Below are positions 54,911 to 64,000 of a stretch of DNA of 64,000 bases, piece by piece; the stretch's first letter is position 1, and each line of letters opens with the position of its first letter. The DNA comes from Pseudoalteromonas neustonica (GTDB taxonomy: Bacteria > Pseudomonadota > Gammaproteobacteria > Enterobacterales > Alteromonadaceae): the NCBI RefSeq assembly GCF_001653135.1, contig NZ_BDDS01000009.1:1-64000 (forward strand), written 5' to 3'. The translations under genes were made by a program, and so were the position numbers. The notes under the pieces are model-generated. The model was not told where the DNA came from, made no database searches, and saw only the letters and a list, made by a program, of their open reading frames with translations.

Positions 54911-56140
54911 TCACCCCCCCTTTATTGCTGAAATCATATTCCACATCGGCATAAATATACCCAACGCTAAAATAAGGACCATAATGGCAACAAATACAGT
55001 TAAAATAGGTTCTATCTTCGCAGTTAAACTACGTAAATCGTAATCAACTTCTCGCTCATAATAATCAGCAGCCTCTTGTAGCATTTCATCAACACGGCCT
55101 GTTTCTTCACCCACTGCAACCATTTGTAATACCAGCTGCGAAAACAGCTCACTACTACGCGAAGCTCGCAATAAGCTATCGCCCTTTTCTATTTCCTGAC
55201 GAATAGATAAAATAGCTTTTTCCATGTAACTATTATCAACGGCTTGTGCTGTAAGCGATAAGCCTGTAGTCATCGGTACACCTGAGCGCAGTACCATAGC
55301 CAAGCTTTGGCTATAACGAGCAAGAAGTGAGCGATGAATAATATGGCCTACAAAAGGGATTTTTAACTTGTAGTGATCCCAGTTATACAAACCTTGTTCA
55401 GTCGCTAAGTAGCGCTTCCAGAAAAAAATAGTCATTGCAATTATCAATAATAGTAACCACCAGTAGTTAACAAAAAAGTGGCTGGTTCCTATTAATATCT
55501 GCGTCATCAAAGGCAACTCAGCATTAAATCGAGCAAACATAGTGGCAAATGTGGGGATTACAAAAATGTTTAAAATCACCATGGCTATCACTAAAGCTGC
55601 GATAACAAAAATAGGGTAACGCATCGCTGTTTTAATACGTTTTCGTGTGTCTTGTTCTTTTTCAAAATAATTAGCAAGTTGTAAAAAAGCATCTTCTAAA
55701 CGCCCTGAACCTTCGCCCACCAACACCATCGAAATAGTCAAACGACTAAACACTTTATTATGCATGCTCATTGCACTAGATAAATCTCGACCTTGCTCTA
55801 ACTGCTTAATAACCTCAGTTAAAACCGCTTTAAACTCTTTATTTTGTGTAGTATCTGCTAACCCAACAATGGCACGAATTATAGGTATGCCTGCTTTGAG
55901 TAATGAATACATTTGCCGAGAAAACATAATCATGTCGTCAAGGCCTACTTTTTGTTTAAATAGTTGTAAACCTGGAAATTGAATATCATTTTCACGCTCG
56001 ATCAGTGTGATCGTTATTGGTATAAATTGACGACGCATTAAGTTATCAGCTACGCCGGCTTGATTGACCGCTTCAAGCTTGCCTTTTACTAATGTTCCTT
56101 TATGATCTTTAGCTTGGTAGCTATAAAGTTGCATCGTCAT
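54911..56140 (-). CDS. mshG: MshG inner-membrane platform protein (GspF/PilC family)
   Basis: 409 aa with two T2SF repeats, each ending in membrane helices (~170-195, 220-242, 375-395). GKLEAVNQAGVADNLMRRQF at the start and DMIMFSRQMYSLLKAGIPI are family motifs. It anchors the MshE ATPase and passes pilin subunits. It overlaps mshE by 20 nt. Confidence 0.95.
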   Translation of the reverse strand: MTMQLYSYQAKDHKGTLVKGKLEAVNQAGVADNLMRRQFIPITITLIERENDIQFPGLQLFKQKVGLDDMIMFSRQMYSLLKAGIPIIRAIVGLADTTQNKEFKAVLTEVIKQLEQGRDLSSAMSMHNKVFSRLTISMVLVGEGSGRLEDAFLQLANYFEKEQDTRKRIKTAMRYPIFVIAALVIAMVILNIFVIPTFATMFARFNAELPLMTQILIGTSHFFVNYWWLLLLIIAMTIFFWKRYLATEQGLYNWDHYKLKIPFVGHIIHRSLLARYSQSLAMVLRSGVPMTTGLSLTAQAVDNSYMEKAILSIRQEIEKGDSLLRASRSSELFSQLVLQMVAVGEETGRVDEMLQEAADYYEREVDYDLRSLTAKIEPILTVFVAIMVLILALGIFMPMWNMISAIKGG

Positions 56141-57848
56141 CTCCTATTATCTCAGGGATATATTCAGCAACTTTAAACACTTCATCCAATGTGGTTAGGC
56201 CCTGTTTTGCATACTCTAGTGCCATGCTTGATAAAGGTGTGAATTGAGCGCTATTTTTAGCCGCGTCAGAAAAACCTTGCGTATCATCTTGGCGTAATGC
56301 ATCCATCATGGCGTCATCCATTTCCAGTAGCTCAAACACCCCAACACGACCTTTATAGCCCGTATGGTTACACGCAGTACATCCTTTCCCACACCAAAAC
56401 TGACTATTAGCAACATCAACTTTCAAATACTTTAACCAACTCGTTTCTTGATGATCAGGGTGGTATTGCGTTTTGCAGTTTTCACATACTCGCCTTACTA
56501 GCCGTTGAGCTATAATGGCACGTAATGAGCTGGCAACCAGATAGGCTGGCGCGCCCATATCAATTAAACGCATTGCACTGGTGATCGCATCATTGGTATG
56601 TAGCGTTGATAAGACTAAGTGCCCTGTTAATGCACCTCTTAAGCCAATTTCTACGGTTTCCTGATCTCGCATTTCACCAACCATCAAAATATCAGGATCT
56701 TGGCGTAATGCAGTGCGTAGAATACTGGCAAAACTGAGCCCTATTTTGTTTTTTATTTGCACCTGATTAATACGGCCAATTCGATACTCAACAGGATCTT
56801 CAACTGTAATAATTTTCTTTTCAGGCTGATTAAGCTCACTTAGCGCCCCATAAAGAGTGGTCGTTTTCCCGGACCCTGTCGGCCCTGTAACTAAAATCAT
56901 CCCATGGGGGCGCTTTAAAATACTGCGCAAGCGTTTCAAAATATGCGTCGGCATACCTGTTTCATCTAAAGTTAGTAATCCAGCTGATTGATCAAGTAAC
57001 CGCATAACTACCGATTCACCATACTGCACCGGCATCGTGGATAACCTCACATCAATACTATGTGTATGAACTTTAATATTAAATCGGCCATCTTGTGGTA
57101 GACGTTTTTCTGATATATCTAAGCCAGACATCAACTTAAGACGTAATACTAATGCAGAGGCAATTTTCACCTGATGTAATATGTGCTCTTGTAATACACC
57201 GTCAACACGCTGGCGAATACGCAACATACTTTCATCTGGCTCGATATGGATATCCGATGCCCTTACTTGTACTGCATCTTCAAAAATAGACTGTAGTAAT
57301 TTAACAACAGTTGCATCTGAAGAATCATCACCGAGAGAGTTTAAGTCAAATTCTTCAACATCCTCGTACTCTTCATGTAACTGTTCCGCAAAGCTGGTTA
57401 TCTCTTCCGTACGACGATAGACATTATCGAATGCAACCATAATTTGGCTTTCTTGCACTACCGCCAAATCAATTCTTTTTGGTGCAAATATTGGCCCTAG
57501 TTGATCTAACCCTCTTAAATCAGCCGGATCACTCATACCTATAAGTACTGAGTCGCCATTATCTTCAATTACAAGTGCACGGTAACGCCTAGCCATAACC
57601 TCTGATAGCAACTTAGACACTTCTGGGGATATTTTGCGTTGTGAAATATCTAAAAATGGCACTTTAAGTTGCTGGGCTAAAAATCGTAGTAACTGAGGTT
57701 CACTAATAAACTCAAGTGCGATTAACGTTGCACCGAGTTTACGCCCCGTTGCAGCTTGCGCATTAAGAGCCTCACTTAGTTGCGCTTCTGTGATCATCTG
57801 CTCATCAACTAAAAGATCCCCCAAACGCATTCTTAAACTAGGTCTCAT
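56121..57848 (-). CDS. mshE: MshE pilus-extension ATPase
   Basis: 575 aa GspE/PulE ATPase. The N-terminal MshEN domain has RLGDLLVDEQMITEAQLSEALNAQ-type motifs (~8-32), the c-di-GMP-binding signature. Walker A GPTGSGKTT, Asp box, and the four-Cys zinc element (CENC...CTAC) follow. c-di-GMP control of pilus extension is established for V. cholerae MshE and inferred here. It overlaps mshN by 4 nt. Confidence 0.96.
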   Translation of the reverse strand: MRPSLRMRLGDLLVDEQMITEAQLSEALNAQAATGRKLGATLIALEFISEPQLLRFLAQQLKVPFLDISQRKISPEVSKLLSEVMARRYRALVIEDNGDSVLIGMSDPADLRGLDQLGPIFAPKRIDLAVVQESQIMVAFDNVYRRTEEITSFAEQLHEEYEDVEEFDLNSLGDDSSDATVVKLLQSIFEDAVQVRASDIHIEPDESMLRIRQRVDGVLQEHILHQVKIASALVLRLKLMSGLDISEKRLPQDGRFNIKVHTHSIDVRLSTMPVQYGESVVMRLLDQSAGLLTLDETGMPTHILKRLRSILKRPHGMILVTGPTGSGKTTTLYGALSELNQPEKKIITVEDPVEYRIGRINQVQIKNKIGLSFASILRTALRQDPDILMVGEMRDQETVEIGLRGALTGHLVLSTLHTNDAITSAMRLIDMGAPAYLVASSLRAIIAQRLVRRVCENCKTQYHPDHQETSWLKYLKVDVANSQFWCGKGCTACNHTGYKGRVGVFELLEMDDAMMDALRQDDTQGFSDAAKNSAQFTPLSSMALEYAKQGLTTLDEVFKVAEYIPEIIGDDDATL

Positions 57849-58987
57849 GATACCTCCTTGATCGCTAACAAGCGTTGCTCTGCATGGCTTTGTATTACCG
57901 GACTCAACCCTCCCATTTTAAGAGCTGTTTGATAATAACGCTTTGCGTTTTGGTAATCCCCAAGCGCATCTTTAGAGGTTGCCAGTGCTAACCACCACTT
58001 ACTTTCTTGCGGCTGTAATCGAGTTAGTTTTTCAAAACATCGCAATGCAACATCATGTTCCTCTAGTTGCTGCGCAGCAGTGCCTTTTAAAGTCCAAAAT
58101 TGATTATCTGCTTGCGGTTCAAACTCATCGCCAAGAAGCTGTAAAACCATACTGTACTGACGTCGAGTAATGTAAATTTTGCTGAGCAATACGCGCCAGT
58201 GCAACACGTTAGGATCATACCCTATGCCTTCTTCTAGAATACTCTGCGCAGCAAGAATGTCCTGCTGTAAAAAGTAACTTGCCGCCAATAAATTACGCGC
58301 TTCAATATGCTCAGGGTCACGCTGCAAAATAAGTACCAGATCATCCGTAGCCTCTTGTTGTAAACCAAACTCTAGCGCATTTCTGGCTTGTGCCAACAAG
58401 GCTGAATTTTGCTGATCCATGGTCGTTATTACTGAAGCCTTTTTGATGCTAAAGGTATCTTCAGAGCTATTAATCATCGGTTTACTGATTGCAGCATTCA
58501 CTATTTCAGGTGCACTGCTTTTCAATACTACGGCTGCAACAGGCCCCCCTGACTCACTATTACTTTCCATCATTGGCTGTTGGTTTATTGCTGGCTTTTG
58601 AAAACGTGTAACCTGATTAGCCCCACTATCATTAACTAATGCTTTTTCCTCTACATAAGATGCCGAATTCATAAGCTTATTTTTACCAGCGGTGACTAAC
58701 GTGTTAGGTTTATCTAATACCTCACTCTTAATTAATGGATCGATAGCTACTTTGGTTGCTGATCTCTCTACAATTGAATCTACACGCTTAATTTTTTTAT
58801 CAGCCGTTGGTAGATAAATATAAGCCAATACAATTGCTGTGATTGCGATTAAAACGACCCCACACTTCAGTGCAATTGTTTGGTAATCATAAATGGGGGC
58901 AACGACAATACTTTTTTGCGCAAACGGCAGTGTTGCACCACTTTCACGCTGCTCTATGCTTTTAAGCATCGAATTAATTACACTCAT
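57845..58987 (-). CDS. mshN: MshN, TPR-containing pilus-assembly protein
   Basis: 380 aa from the ATG at 58987, which overlaps the mshM stop (ATGA) and has a perfect GGAGG 10 nt upstream; a longer frame to 59083 is unlikely. One membrane helix (~44-65), a low-complexity periplasmic stalk, then about four TPR units (~200-375: RNLLAASYFLQQDILAAQSILEEGI, WLALATSKDALGDYQNAKRYY). Likely a periplasmic assembly scaffold. Confidence 0.93.
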   Translation of the reverse strand: MSVINSMLKSIEQRESGATLPFAQKSIVVAPIYDYQTIALKCGVVLIAITAIVLAYIYLPTADKKIKRVDSIVERSATKVAIDPLIKSEVLDKPNTLVTAGKNKLMNSASYVEEKALVNDSGANQVTRFQKPAINQQPMMESNSESGGPVAAVVLKSSAPEIVNAAISKPMINSSEDTFSIKKASVITTMDQQNSALLAQARNALEFGLQQEATDDLVLILQRDPEHIEARNLLAASYFLQQDILAAQSILEEGIGYDPNVLHWRVLLSKIYITRRQYSMVLQLLGDEFEPQADNQFWTLKGTAAQQLEEHDVALRCFEKLTRLQPQESKWWLALATSKDALGDYQNAKRYYQTALKMGGLSPVIQSHAEQRLLAIKEVS

Positions 58988-59886
58988 AGCCACTGCCTCC
59001 AAAACCAAATACCTGCAATCACTAACATACTGCAGCTGGCAACTATGTAACTCCAATAATTTATTAAGTGCGTATTTTGGCAATCTTCAGTGTCTTTTAC
59101 CGCACTGTAAATGTGCAGCATCTTTATTTCATTCACCCCTTCACCGTAGGCTTGCAACAGTACTTTATGGCAAAGCACATTAACCAAACGCGGGACCCCA
59201 CGGCTAGCTTTTGCTATGCGTAACCCTAACTGCTGCGTAAATAGTTGTGGCCCATTAAAACCTGCAACTTGTAGCCTATGATTTATGTAATACACAACTT
59301 CAGCAGGTGTCATTGCACGTAATTGATAGGAAAAACCAATCCGTTGACGCAACTGACGAACACGGCTATTCGCTAGTTTTTCATCCAATTCAGGTTGCCC
59401 AAATAGTACAACCTGAATTAGCTTCTCACTCTCGGTTTCTAAATTAGTAAATAAACGTAATGCTTCTAGCGTATCCCAGCTCAAGCACTGTGCTTCGTCG
59501 ATCAGTAACACCACTTTTTTCCCGGCCTGTTGCAGACTTAATAAATGATGATTAATTAATTGGCTTAGGGCTTGCTGATCGAGCTCTTTATTTAGATCCA
59601 TCCCTAACTCAACAGCTAATGCCCAGCGTAGTTCATCAGGGTTTAAGTAAGAGTTTGGTAAATAGGCTACCGTAAAATCTTGCTCTATTTGATTTAACAA
59701 TTTACGACATAAAAGCGTTTTCCCAGTGCCAACTTCGCCCGTCACTTTAATAAACCCCTCCCCCATTTCTAGCGCCGTAAGCAACACTTGCATCGCTTCA
59801 TTATGCGGTGCCAGAGCACAGAAGAACTCGGTATTTGGGGTTAAGGTGAAAGGCATTTCACTTAGATTGAAAAAGCTCAAATACAT
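58984..59886 (-). CDS. mshM: MshM, ExeA-like AAA ATPase
   Basis: 300 aa. AAA domain with Walker A GEVGTGKTLL (~50-59) and Walker B VVLLIDEAQ, ExeA/GspA type. A C-terminal membrane helix (VASCSMLVIAGIWFW) ends the protein; there is no peptidoglycan-binding domain as in ExeA. Thought to help the secretin assemble or insert. Confidence 0.93.
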   Translation of the reverse strand: MYLSFFNLSEMPFTLTPNTEFFCALAPHNEAMQVLLTALEMGEGFIKVTGEVGTGKTLLCRKLLNQIEQDFTVAYLPNSYLNPDELRWALAVELGMDLNKELDQQALSQLINHHLLSLQQAGKKVVLLIDEAQCLSWDTLEALRLFTNLETESEKLIQVVLFGQPELDEKLANSRVRQLRQRIGFSYQLRAMTPAEVVYYINHRLQVAGFNGPQLFTQQLGLRIAKASRGVPRLVNVLCHKVLLQAYGEGVNEIKMLHIYSAVKDTEDCQNTHLINYWSYIVASCSMLVIAGIWFWRQWL

Positions 59887-59888
59887 GA

Positions 59889-61553
59889 TTAATTCTCATA
59901 CCAAGTATTAAGTAATTGGCGACTGCGAGCTTGTTGCTTCTTCCACGTATCAGGCATTACAACAGTTGGCTTTAATAAAATAACTAGCTCTTTCTTCTCT
60001 TGACGCTTACGCACACTTCTAAAAAGATTACCAAATAATGGTATGTCGCCTAGTAGCGGTGTTTTTGATTCTTCATCCGTTGTGATCGTTTGCATTAAAC
60101 CACCGATCACCACAATTTCACCACTTTGAGCACGGATCACCGTATCAGATTCACGAATATTACTTTGCGCCAGCGGTAGGATAAATTCGTCATTATTCAA
60201 AGTAATTACTTTTTGCTGTTCCTCTGTTTGTGTTACAGACGGATGAACATGTAAAATGACTGAGCCGTATTTATCAATCTGCGGTGTAACATCTAATGCA
60301 ATCCCTGAGAAAAATGGTGTTAAATCAATTTCTGGTGTTGTTGTTGTTGCATTACCTGTAACCGTCGTACTTGAAACATTAGTAACAAAGTACTCATCCT
60401 GACCGACTTTAATTACTGCTTTTTGATTATTAGTTGCTGTTACCCTTGGGTTTGATAGCATTTGTACATCGCCTTGGGTTTCTAATAAGCTAATCACACC
60501 TGTAAAATCAGCGTTATTGATAACTAAATTTGAAACACCACCAAGCGTGGCTGAAATGCTGTTACTAATTTGCCCTGCGGCCGTTGTTGCAAATGACAAA
60601 CTCGTACTACCTATAGAGCTTGCAATTTCATTCCAATTAACCCCCTGTTGATATTCATCTTTCAAAGTCACTTCGACAATCTTCGCTTCTAAAATAACTT
60701 GTCGTTGCAAGTTTTCTTGGCTTTGGCGTAAAAAATCTTTCAATTGCATAATTTCACTTGGCAAGGCATTTACAGTCACTAAACTTGCCTGAGGGCTGGC
60801 AATAACATAACGCCCCTCTCCAGTACCAACCAGTGTTTTTAAAGCGATCTCTAAGTCTTTCCAAAAATCATTTTGATTTGTGGTTTGTATACGAGAGCCA
60901 TTCAATTCAATATTCTGATTATTGCTGGATTGGCCATTTTGCTGGTCACTATCACTTGAGTTGTTACTTGATCTTGAGCTATTATTTCCCGCCATTTGAC
61001 TCACACCACCAGCAACAACACTGACTGTAGATTGGCCACTTCGCTTCATCATTAAATAATTAACCGGAATAGTTTCGGTGCGCATTTTTGCGGGAAGTAC
61101 CTGTACAATTCGCCCTTCGTTAATAATATCAAGCGGATACATTCGTTTAATAACGGTAATAACCTCATCAAATGTTACGCTTTTTAAGGTTAAGCTAATT
61201 GTTCCACTTACCTCTGGGTGTACTGCAACACTGTAAGGTGTATCGTCCGTAAGACCTGCAAAAAAGGCTCGTATATCAACATTATTAGCAGATACTTCAA
61301 AACGCTTCACCGAAAGCTCGTTATTTAAACTCTGCTGAGGGCCCACTGAAGATAATAGGCTTTGAGCTAGCTCCTCAGGTACATTTAACGGTGCAACTGT
61401 AGGCGTCTTATTTGGAAGTGCTTTTAACTCTTGCTCGATATGAGGCTTGATCCCTTTACCTGGTGAAAAGCTGTGACAACCATTTAAAATAATAGGTAAC
61501 AGCAATAAAACAGCCAACTTGTGGGGAAAATTAATTTTTAATGTCATAGTCAT
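59889..61553 (-). CDS. mshL: MshL outer-membrane secretin (lipoprotein)
   Basis: 554 aa. Lipobox LNGC (~23-26) gives a lipidated N-terminus. A STN-like domain, N-domain and a Ser/Asn-rich linker (~195-220) are followed by the C-terminal secretin core with VILEAKIVEVTLKDEYQQGVNW and GEIVVIGGLM. It forms the gated ring through which the pilus passes. Its start overlaps mshK by 23 nt. Confidence 0.95.
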   Translation of the reverse strand: MTMTLKINFPHKLAVLLLLPIILNGCHSFSPGKGIKPHIEQELKALPNKTPTVAPLNVPEELAQSLLSSVGPQQSLNNELSVKRFEVSANNVDIRAFFAGLTDDTPYSVAVHPEVSGTISLTLKSVTFDEVITVIKRMYPLDIINEGRIVQVLPAKMRTETIPVNYLMMKRSGQSTVSVVAGGVSQMAGNNSSRSSNNSSDSDQQNGQSSNNQNIELNGSRIQTTNQNDFWKDLEIALKTLVGTGEGRYVIASPQASLVTVNALPSEIMQLKDFLRQSQENLQRQVILEAKIVEVTLKDEYQQGVNWNEIASSIGSTSLSFATTAAGQISNSISATLGGVSNLVINNADFTGVISLLETQGDVQMLSNPRVTATNNQKAVIKVGQDEYFVTNVSSTTVTGNATTTTPEIDLTPFFSGIALDVTPQIDKYGSVILHVHPSVTQTEEQQKVITLNNDEFILPLAQSNIRESDTVIRAQSGEIVVIGGLMQTITTDEESKTPLLGDIPLFGNLFRSVRKRQEKKELVILLKPTVVMPDTWKKQQARSRQLLNTWYEN

Positions 61554-61854
61554 ATAAATCTAATTTTATTTGCTTGTTATCATTCGCTAGTACGACTCTT
61601 TTAGAGTTTATTGCTAGCACTTTGTAGCCATCTATCTGATCGCCAATGGCATATAATTGCCCAGAAATAATTGCTTTATACCCTTGCTGTTTCTTTATTA
61701 TTGACTGCAATATCAAATTTCCAGTCAACACATTCCCGCTTCCCTTTGTTGTAATGGTTTGCGGTCTAGTCGGATCTTTTAAAGTTTGTGCAACCGCAGC
61801 TACACTGGCGCATATTGATATCAGCCATAAACTACAGTGAAAGAAATTTTTCAT
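61531..61854 (-). CDS. mshK: MshK
   Basis: 107 aa with a signal peptide (SICASVAAVA) then KDPTRPQ and a small PilP/GspC-like HR domain (LILQSIIKKQQGYKAIISGQLYAIGDQIDGYKVLAI). Likely a periplasmic link between the secretin MshL and the inner-membrane complex. It overlaps both mshJ and mshL. Confidence 0.9.
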   Translation of the reverse strand: MKNFFHCSLWLISICASVAAVAQTLKDPTRPQTITTKGSGNVLTGNLILQSIIKKQQGYKAIISGQLYAIGDQIDGYKVLAINSKRVVLANDNKQIKLDLYDYDIKN

Positions 61855-62518
61855 TCGCGCTTACCGTTGCTAACTGTATGGTTAATTGAGCATTTGGATA
61901 TGCTGTCACTTGATAATTAAACTCTTGGATCAACAACTTTTCTTGGTTTTTTTTAAGTGATTCAAGATAGTTTTGCAGACCAAAGTACTCGCCCTCTAAC
62001 GTCAAAATCATTTGATGTTCAAAAAATAAAACTTGCGCGTCTTGCTCACCTAGCTTTGCAACATCAACCCCTTTTGCTGGTAGCACTTTAAAGCTCAATA
62101 CTTTGACATTCGGATGACTTTTTAATAATCCTCTTAACATGTCAGGCACACTCTCAGCAGCTACAAAGCCTTGGCTAAACGCACTCAACCTCTCATCAGT
62201 ATCGATTAATGCTTGTTCTGCATTGATTATTTGTTGACGAAGCGCTTTTGTATAGTCGGTATTTAACGCCTCCTCTAACATTGCAAACTGAACTTGAGAC
62301 TGCTGTAACTCAACCTTAATGGCCTTTAACGAGTCTTGCTGTAATTTTGCCGACTCTTGCTGTGGAAGCACTAAAAACCAACAACCTAAATAAATAATCA
62401 AAAATAAACCAACAGCTAATACGGCATATTTTTCGCGTAACTGTAGTGCTTCAAATCGTGTTTGATATTTCACCCATAAAGGCCAACTACGTAGACTTTT
62501 TTTACTATTCGTCTTCAT
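61832..62518 (-). CDS. mshJ: MshJ (PilO/GspM-like)
   Basis: 228 aa. One N-terminal membrane helix (~32-51: YAVLAVGLFLIIYLGCWFLV), then a coiled coil (~60-115) and a small alpha/beta periplasmic domain. This is PilO-like topology. Inner-membrane alignment complex with MshI/I2. Overlaps its neighbours by 4 and 23 nt. Confidence 0.9.
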   Translation of the reverse strand: MKTNSKKSLRSWPLWVKYQTRFEALQLREKYAVLAVGLFLIIYLGCWFLVLPQQESAKLQQDSLKAIKVELQQSQVQFAMLEEALNTDYTKALRQQIINAEQALIDTDERLSAFSQGFVAAESVPDMLRGLLKSHPNVKVLSFKVLPAKGVDVAKLGEQDAQVLFFEHQMILTLEGEYFGLQNYLESLKKNQEKLLIQEFNYQVTAYPNAQLTIQLATVSANEKFLSL

Positions 62519-63117
62519 AGCGAATTCCCTTTAACAACTAACTCAGATGAAACATTAAATTCATTAATGCCATCCTCTTTTTTATTAAACTCCAATACTG
62601 AGAATTCTTTCCCTGCAAAGTAAGGTGATTGCTTTAAATTACTTAGCCAAATAGGTAGTTGACTTGATTCGGAGGTTTGCCCTTTGAGGGTAATTTTTTT
62701 CCCTGCAAATATCAGTTCAGTTAACCAAATGCTCGGCTCATGGTGACGCGCTAAATCAATCATTATTCGGCTATAATCAGTGCCCGATAATTCGTTAACT
62801 ACTTTTAAATAACTGAATATTTGCTGCTTATGAGCTATTTCTTGCTCGATTAACTTTAACTTTGTAACTAACCGGTCTTTATTTTGTTTTTCTGCCAGCT
62901 TAATTTTTATTGCCTCAAGCTCTACATACAGACTATCTAATCGTTGCTGGCTTCCATCTTTTTCAGTTTTATTATGTTGTGTTTGTAATGTGAAGCCTCC
63001 CCAACTAGCTGTCACTATAAAAGCAACAATAGTCCATATAACTAAAACACCTTGGAGTGGCATCAAGTCACGACGCTTTCTTAATGATTTATGATAAAAA
63101 TTAATCCTATTCTTCAC
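62515..63117 (-). CDS. mshI2: MshI2 (PilN-like)
   Basis: 200 aa. N-terminal INFYHKSLRKRRD cytoplasmic tail like PilN (binds the PilM-like MshI), one membrane helix (~24-45), then a coiled coil and a compact periplasmic domain with WLTELIFAGKKITLKGQT. 4 nt after mshI; overlaps mshJ by 4 nt. Confidence 0.88.
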   Translation of the reverse strand: MKNRINFYHKSLRKRRDLMPLQGVLVIWTIVAFIVTASWGGFTLQTQHNKTEKDGSQQRLDSLYVELEAIKIKLAEKQNKDRLVTKLKLIEQEIAHKQQIFSYLKVVNELSGTDYSRIMIDLARHHEPSIWLTELIFAGKKITLKGQTSESSQLPIWLSNLKQSPYFAGKEFSVLEFNKKEDGINEFNVSSELVVKGNSL

Positions 63118-63121
63118 CTGA

Positions 63122-64000
63122 TTAATCCTTATTAGTCATCAATAGAGCCGCACCTAAAGCATAATAGAACTGCTTTTCAACACCTTTAGCCATATCTGAA
63201 TTAGGTTGAAAGTCGACGACTTTAGTTTGTAATAACTCAGCAAGCTCTGCACGCACCGCTAATGAAGACAAACTGTCACACTGTAATTGCACACTACGGA
63301 TCGGAGGTTGTTTTAATTGCGATTCAAAGAAATCCATTGAACGCTGTATTTCTAAAGCTAATGCATCAACAACTGCACTATCTTTATCTGTAATACCAAT
63401 AAAGCCATTTAAGCGCCTAACCAAAACTAACTGACCATCTCGTACAATGAGTATTCTTGGTTCAGTATCTGCGTGTTGAACCACCAACATATGTGCATCT
63501 TTGTTTTTACCAAATAAAGCAAGCAGTACCATTTCTTCAGAAGTGAGCGAACGTAATACGGCGTCTGTATCTATAAAACAATTGATAAGCGGTATTATTT
63601 GCTGCTTATCAGTTATAAACACATTCATTTTTTTACTTTGCATCGGTAAAGCAATTGGATAATCAATAAAATCGGCGACAATATTTTCTGGGGCGATATT
63701 AACTAGATCTTTACTCGTCCACGGCAGTGACTGAATAATCTCTTCATCTGTCAGGTTAGGCTTTTCCATCTGCAAGATTTGATAAAAATAATGTGGTACT
63801 ACCAAATTAACAGCACATGTTTGGCGACTTACTTCGTTTGTACAGGTAGTAATCGCCGTTGTATAATCACGAAGGTCTGTCACGTATTCTGTATGTGTTT
63901 TCTCAATTTGCCACAAGCCTTGTATTTGCTTCAAACAAACTGCATTCACGGTTTTAGCATATGTAGCAACACCTATTATGCAGTTAGGATCTATCCCTTG
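63122..64000 (-). CDS. mshI: MshI (PilM-like), partial, runs off the right edge
   Basis: 293 codons visible. A GTG at 63949 could be read as the start, but the frame stays open to the window end (QGIDPNCIIGVATYAKTVNA...), and those residues fit the family's first beta-strands, so the true start is outside. Actin-like PilM fold with the swap EEIIQSLPWTSKDLVNIAPENIV and ALGAALLM at the end. Cytoplasmic ring component that engages MshI2. Confidence 0.88.
   Translation of the reverse strand, partial: QGIDPNCIIGVATYAKTVNAVCLKQIQGLWQIEKTHTEYVTDLRDYTTAITTCTNEVSRQTCAVNLVVPHYFYQILQMEKPNLTDEEIIQSLPWTSKDLVNIAPENIVADFIDYPIALPMQSKKMNVFITDKQQIIPLINCFIDTDAVLRSLTSEEMVLLALFGKNKDAHMLVVQHADTEPRILIVRDGQLVLVRRLNGFIGITDKDSAVVDALALEIQRSMDFFESQLKQPPIRSVQLQCDSLSSLAVRAELAELLQTKVVDFQPNSDMAKGVEKQFYYALGAALLMTNKD

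Noticed and set aside
63122..63949. mshI as a complete gene starting at GTG 63949
   Set aside because: The frame continues without a stop to the window edge and the extra residues fit the family's N-terminus.

Overview
The window reads as chromosome from a marine gammaproteobacterium of the Alteromonadales, most like Pseudoalteromonas. This rests on recognised gene content and order (a full MSHA pilus locus next to mreBCD-maf-rng-yhdP-tldD, a secreted S8 protease with two PPC domains, RsmJ, PrlC) and on the low-GC marine style of the sequence. No database search was possible, so the genus is an inference.

Layout. 1-500 is the 5' end of a 16S rRNA gene on the minus strand with its leader, boxA and two promoters. 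640-3860 is an arsenate-resistance operon: a phosphatase-ArsR fusion regulator, the ArsJ-associated GAPDH and the ArsJ efflux pump, with a 20-bp palindromic operator inside the promoter spacer. A small coiled-coil protein and tRNA-Ile2(CAT) follow.

4800-16300 is the most unusual part: two RNA-repair systems side by side. The first is run by RtcR, a sigma-54 activator with a CARF sensor. It reads outward from a near-perfect sigma-54 promoter into a leader that holds two tRNA-like RNAs with 5-nt anticodon-position loops, then a slipin, RtcB ligase, RtcA cyclase, a CCA-adding enzyme, an RlaP-type nucleotidyltransferase and a broken HEAT-repeat gene. Convergent with it is an RtcB2-PrfH module (ribosome-damage repair) with a low-molecular-weight phosphatase gene coupled to prfH. 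Together these could sense cut RNA, reseal it, rebuild tRNA 3' ends and rescue ribosomes damaged at the decoding centre.

16300-34600 is mixed housekeeping and metabolism: a flavoprotein, a secreted S8 protease, peroxiredoxin, chemoreceptor, RsmJ, a response regulator, oligopeptidase A, glutathione reductase, an MscS channel, a lipoprotein, a deacetylase-like protein, a PEBP protein, an Old Yellow Enzyme, a VOC protein and a LysR regulator. A MITE-like element with terminal inverted repeats lies at about 32785-33143.

34600-45140 (minus) is the cell-shape operon, transcribed mreB-mreC-mreD-maf-rng-yhdP-nitrilase-tldD. 45280-47310 is a PEGA/FGE-sulfatase-domain secreted protein. 47678 to the window end (minus) is the MSHA type IV pilus locus, transcribed mshI-I2-J-K-L-M-N-E-G-B-A-C-D-O-P-Q; no mshF is visible between mshG and mshB, and mshI runs off the right edge.
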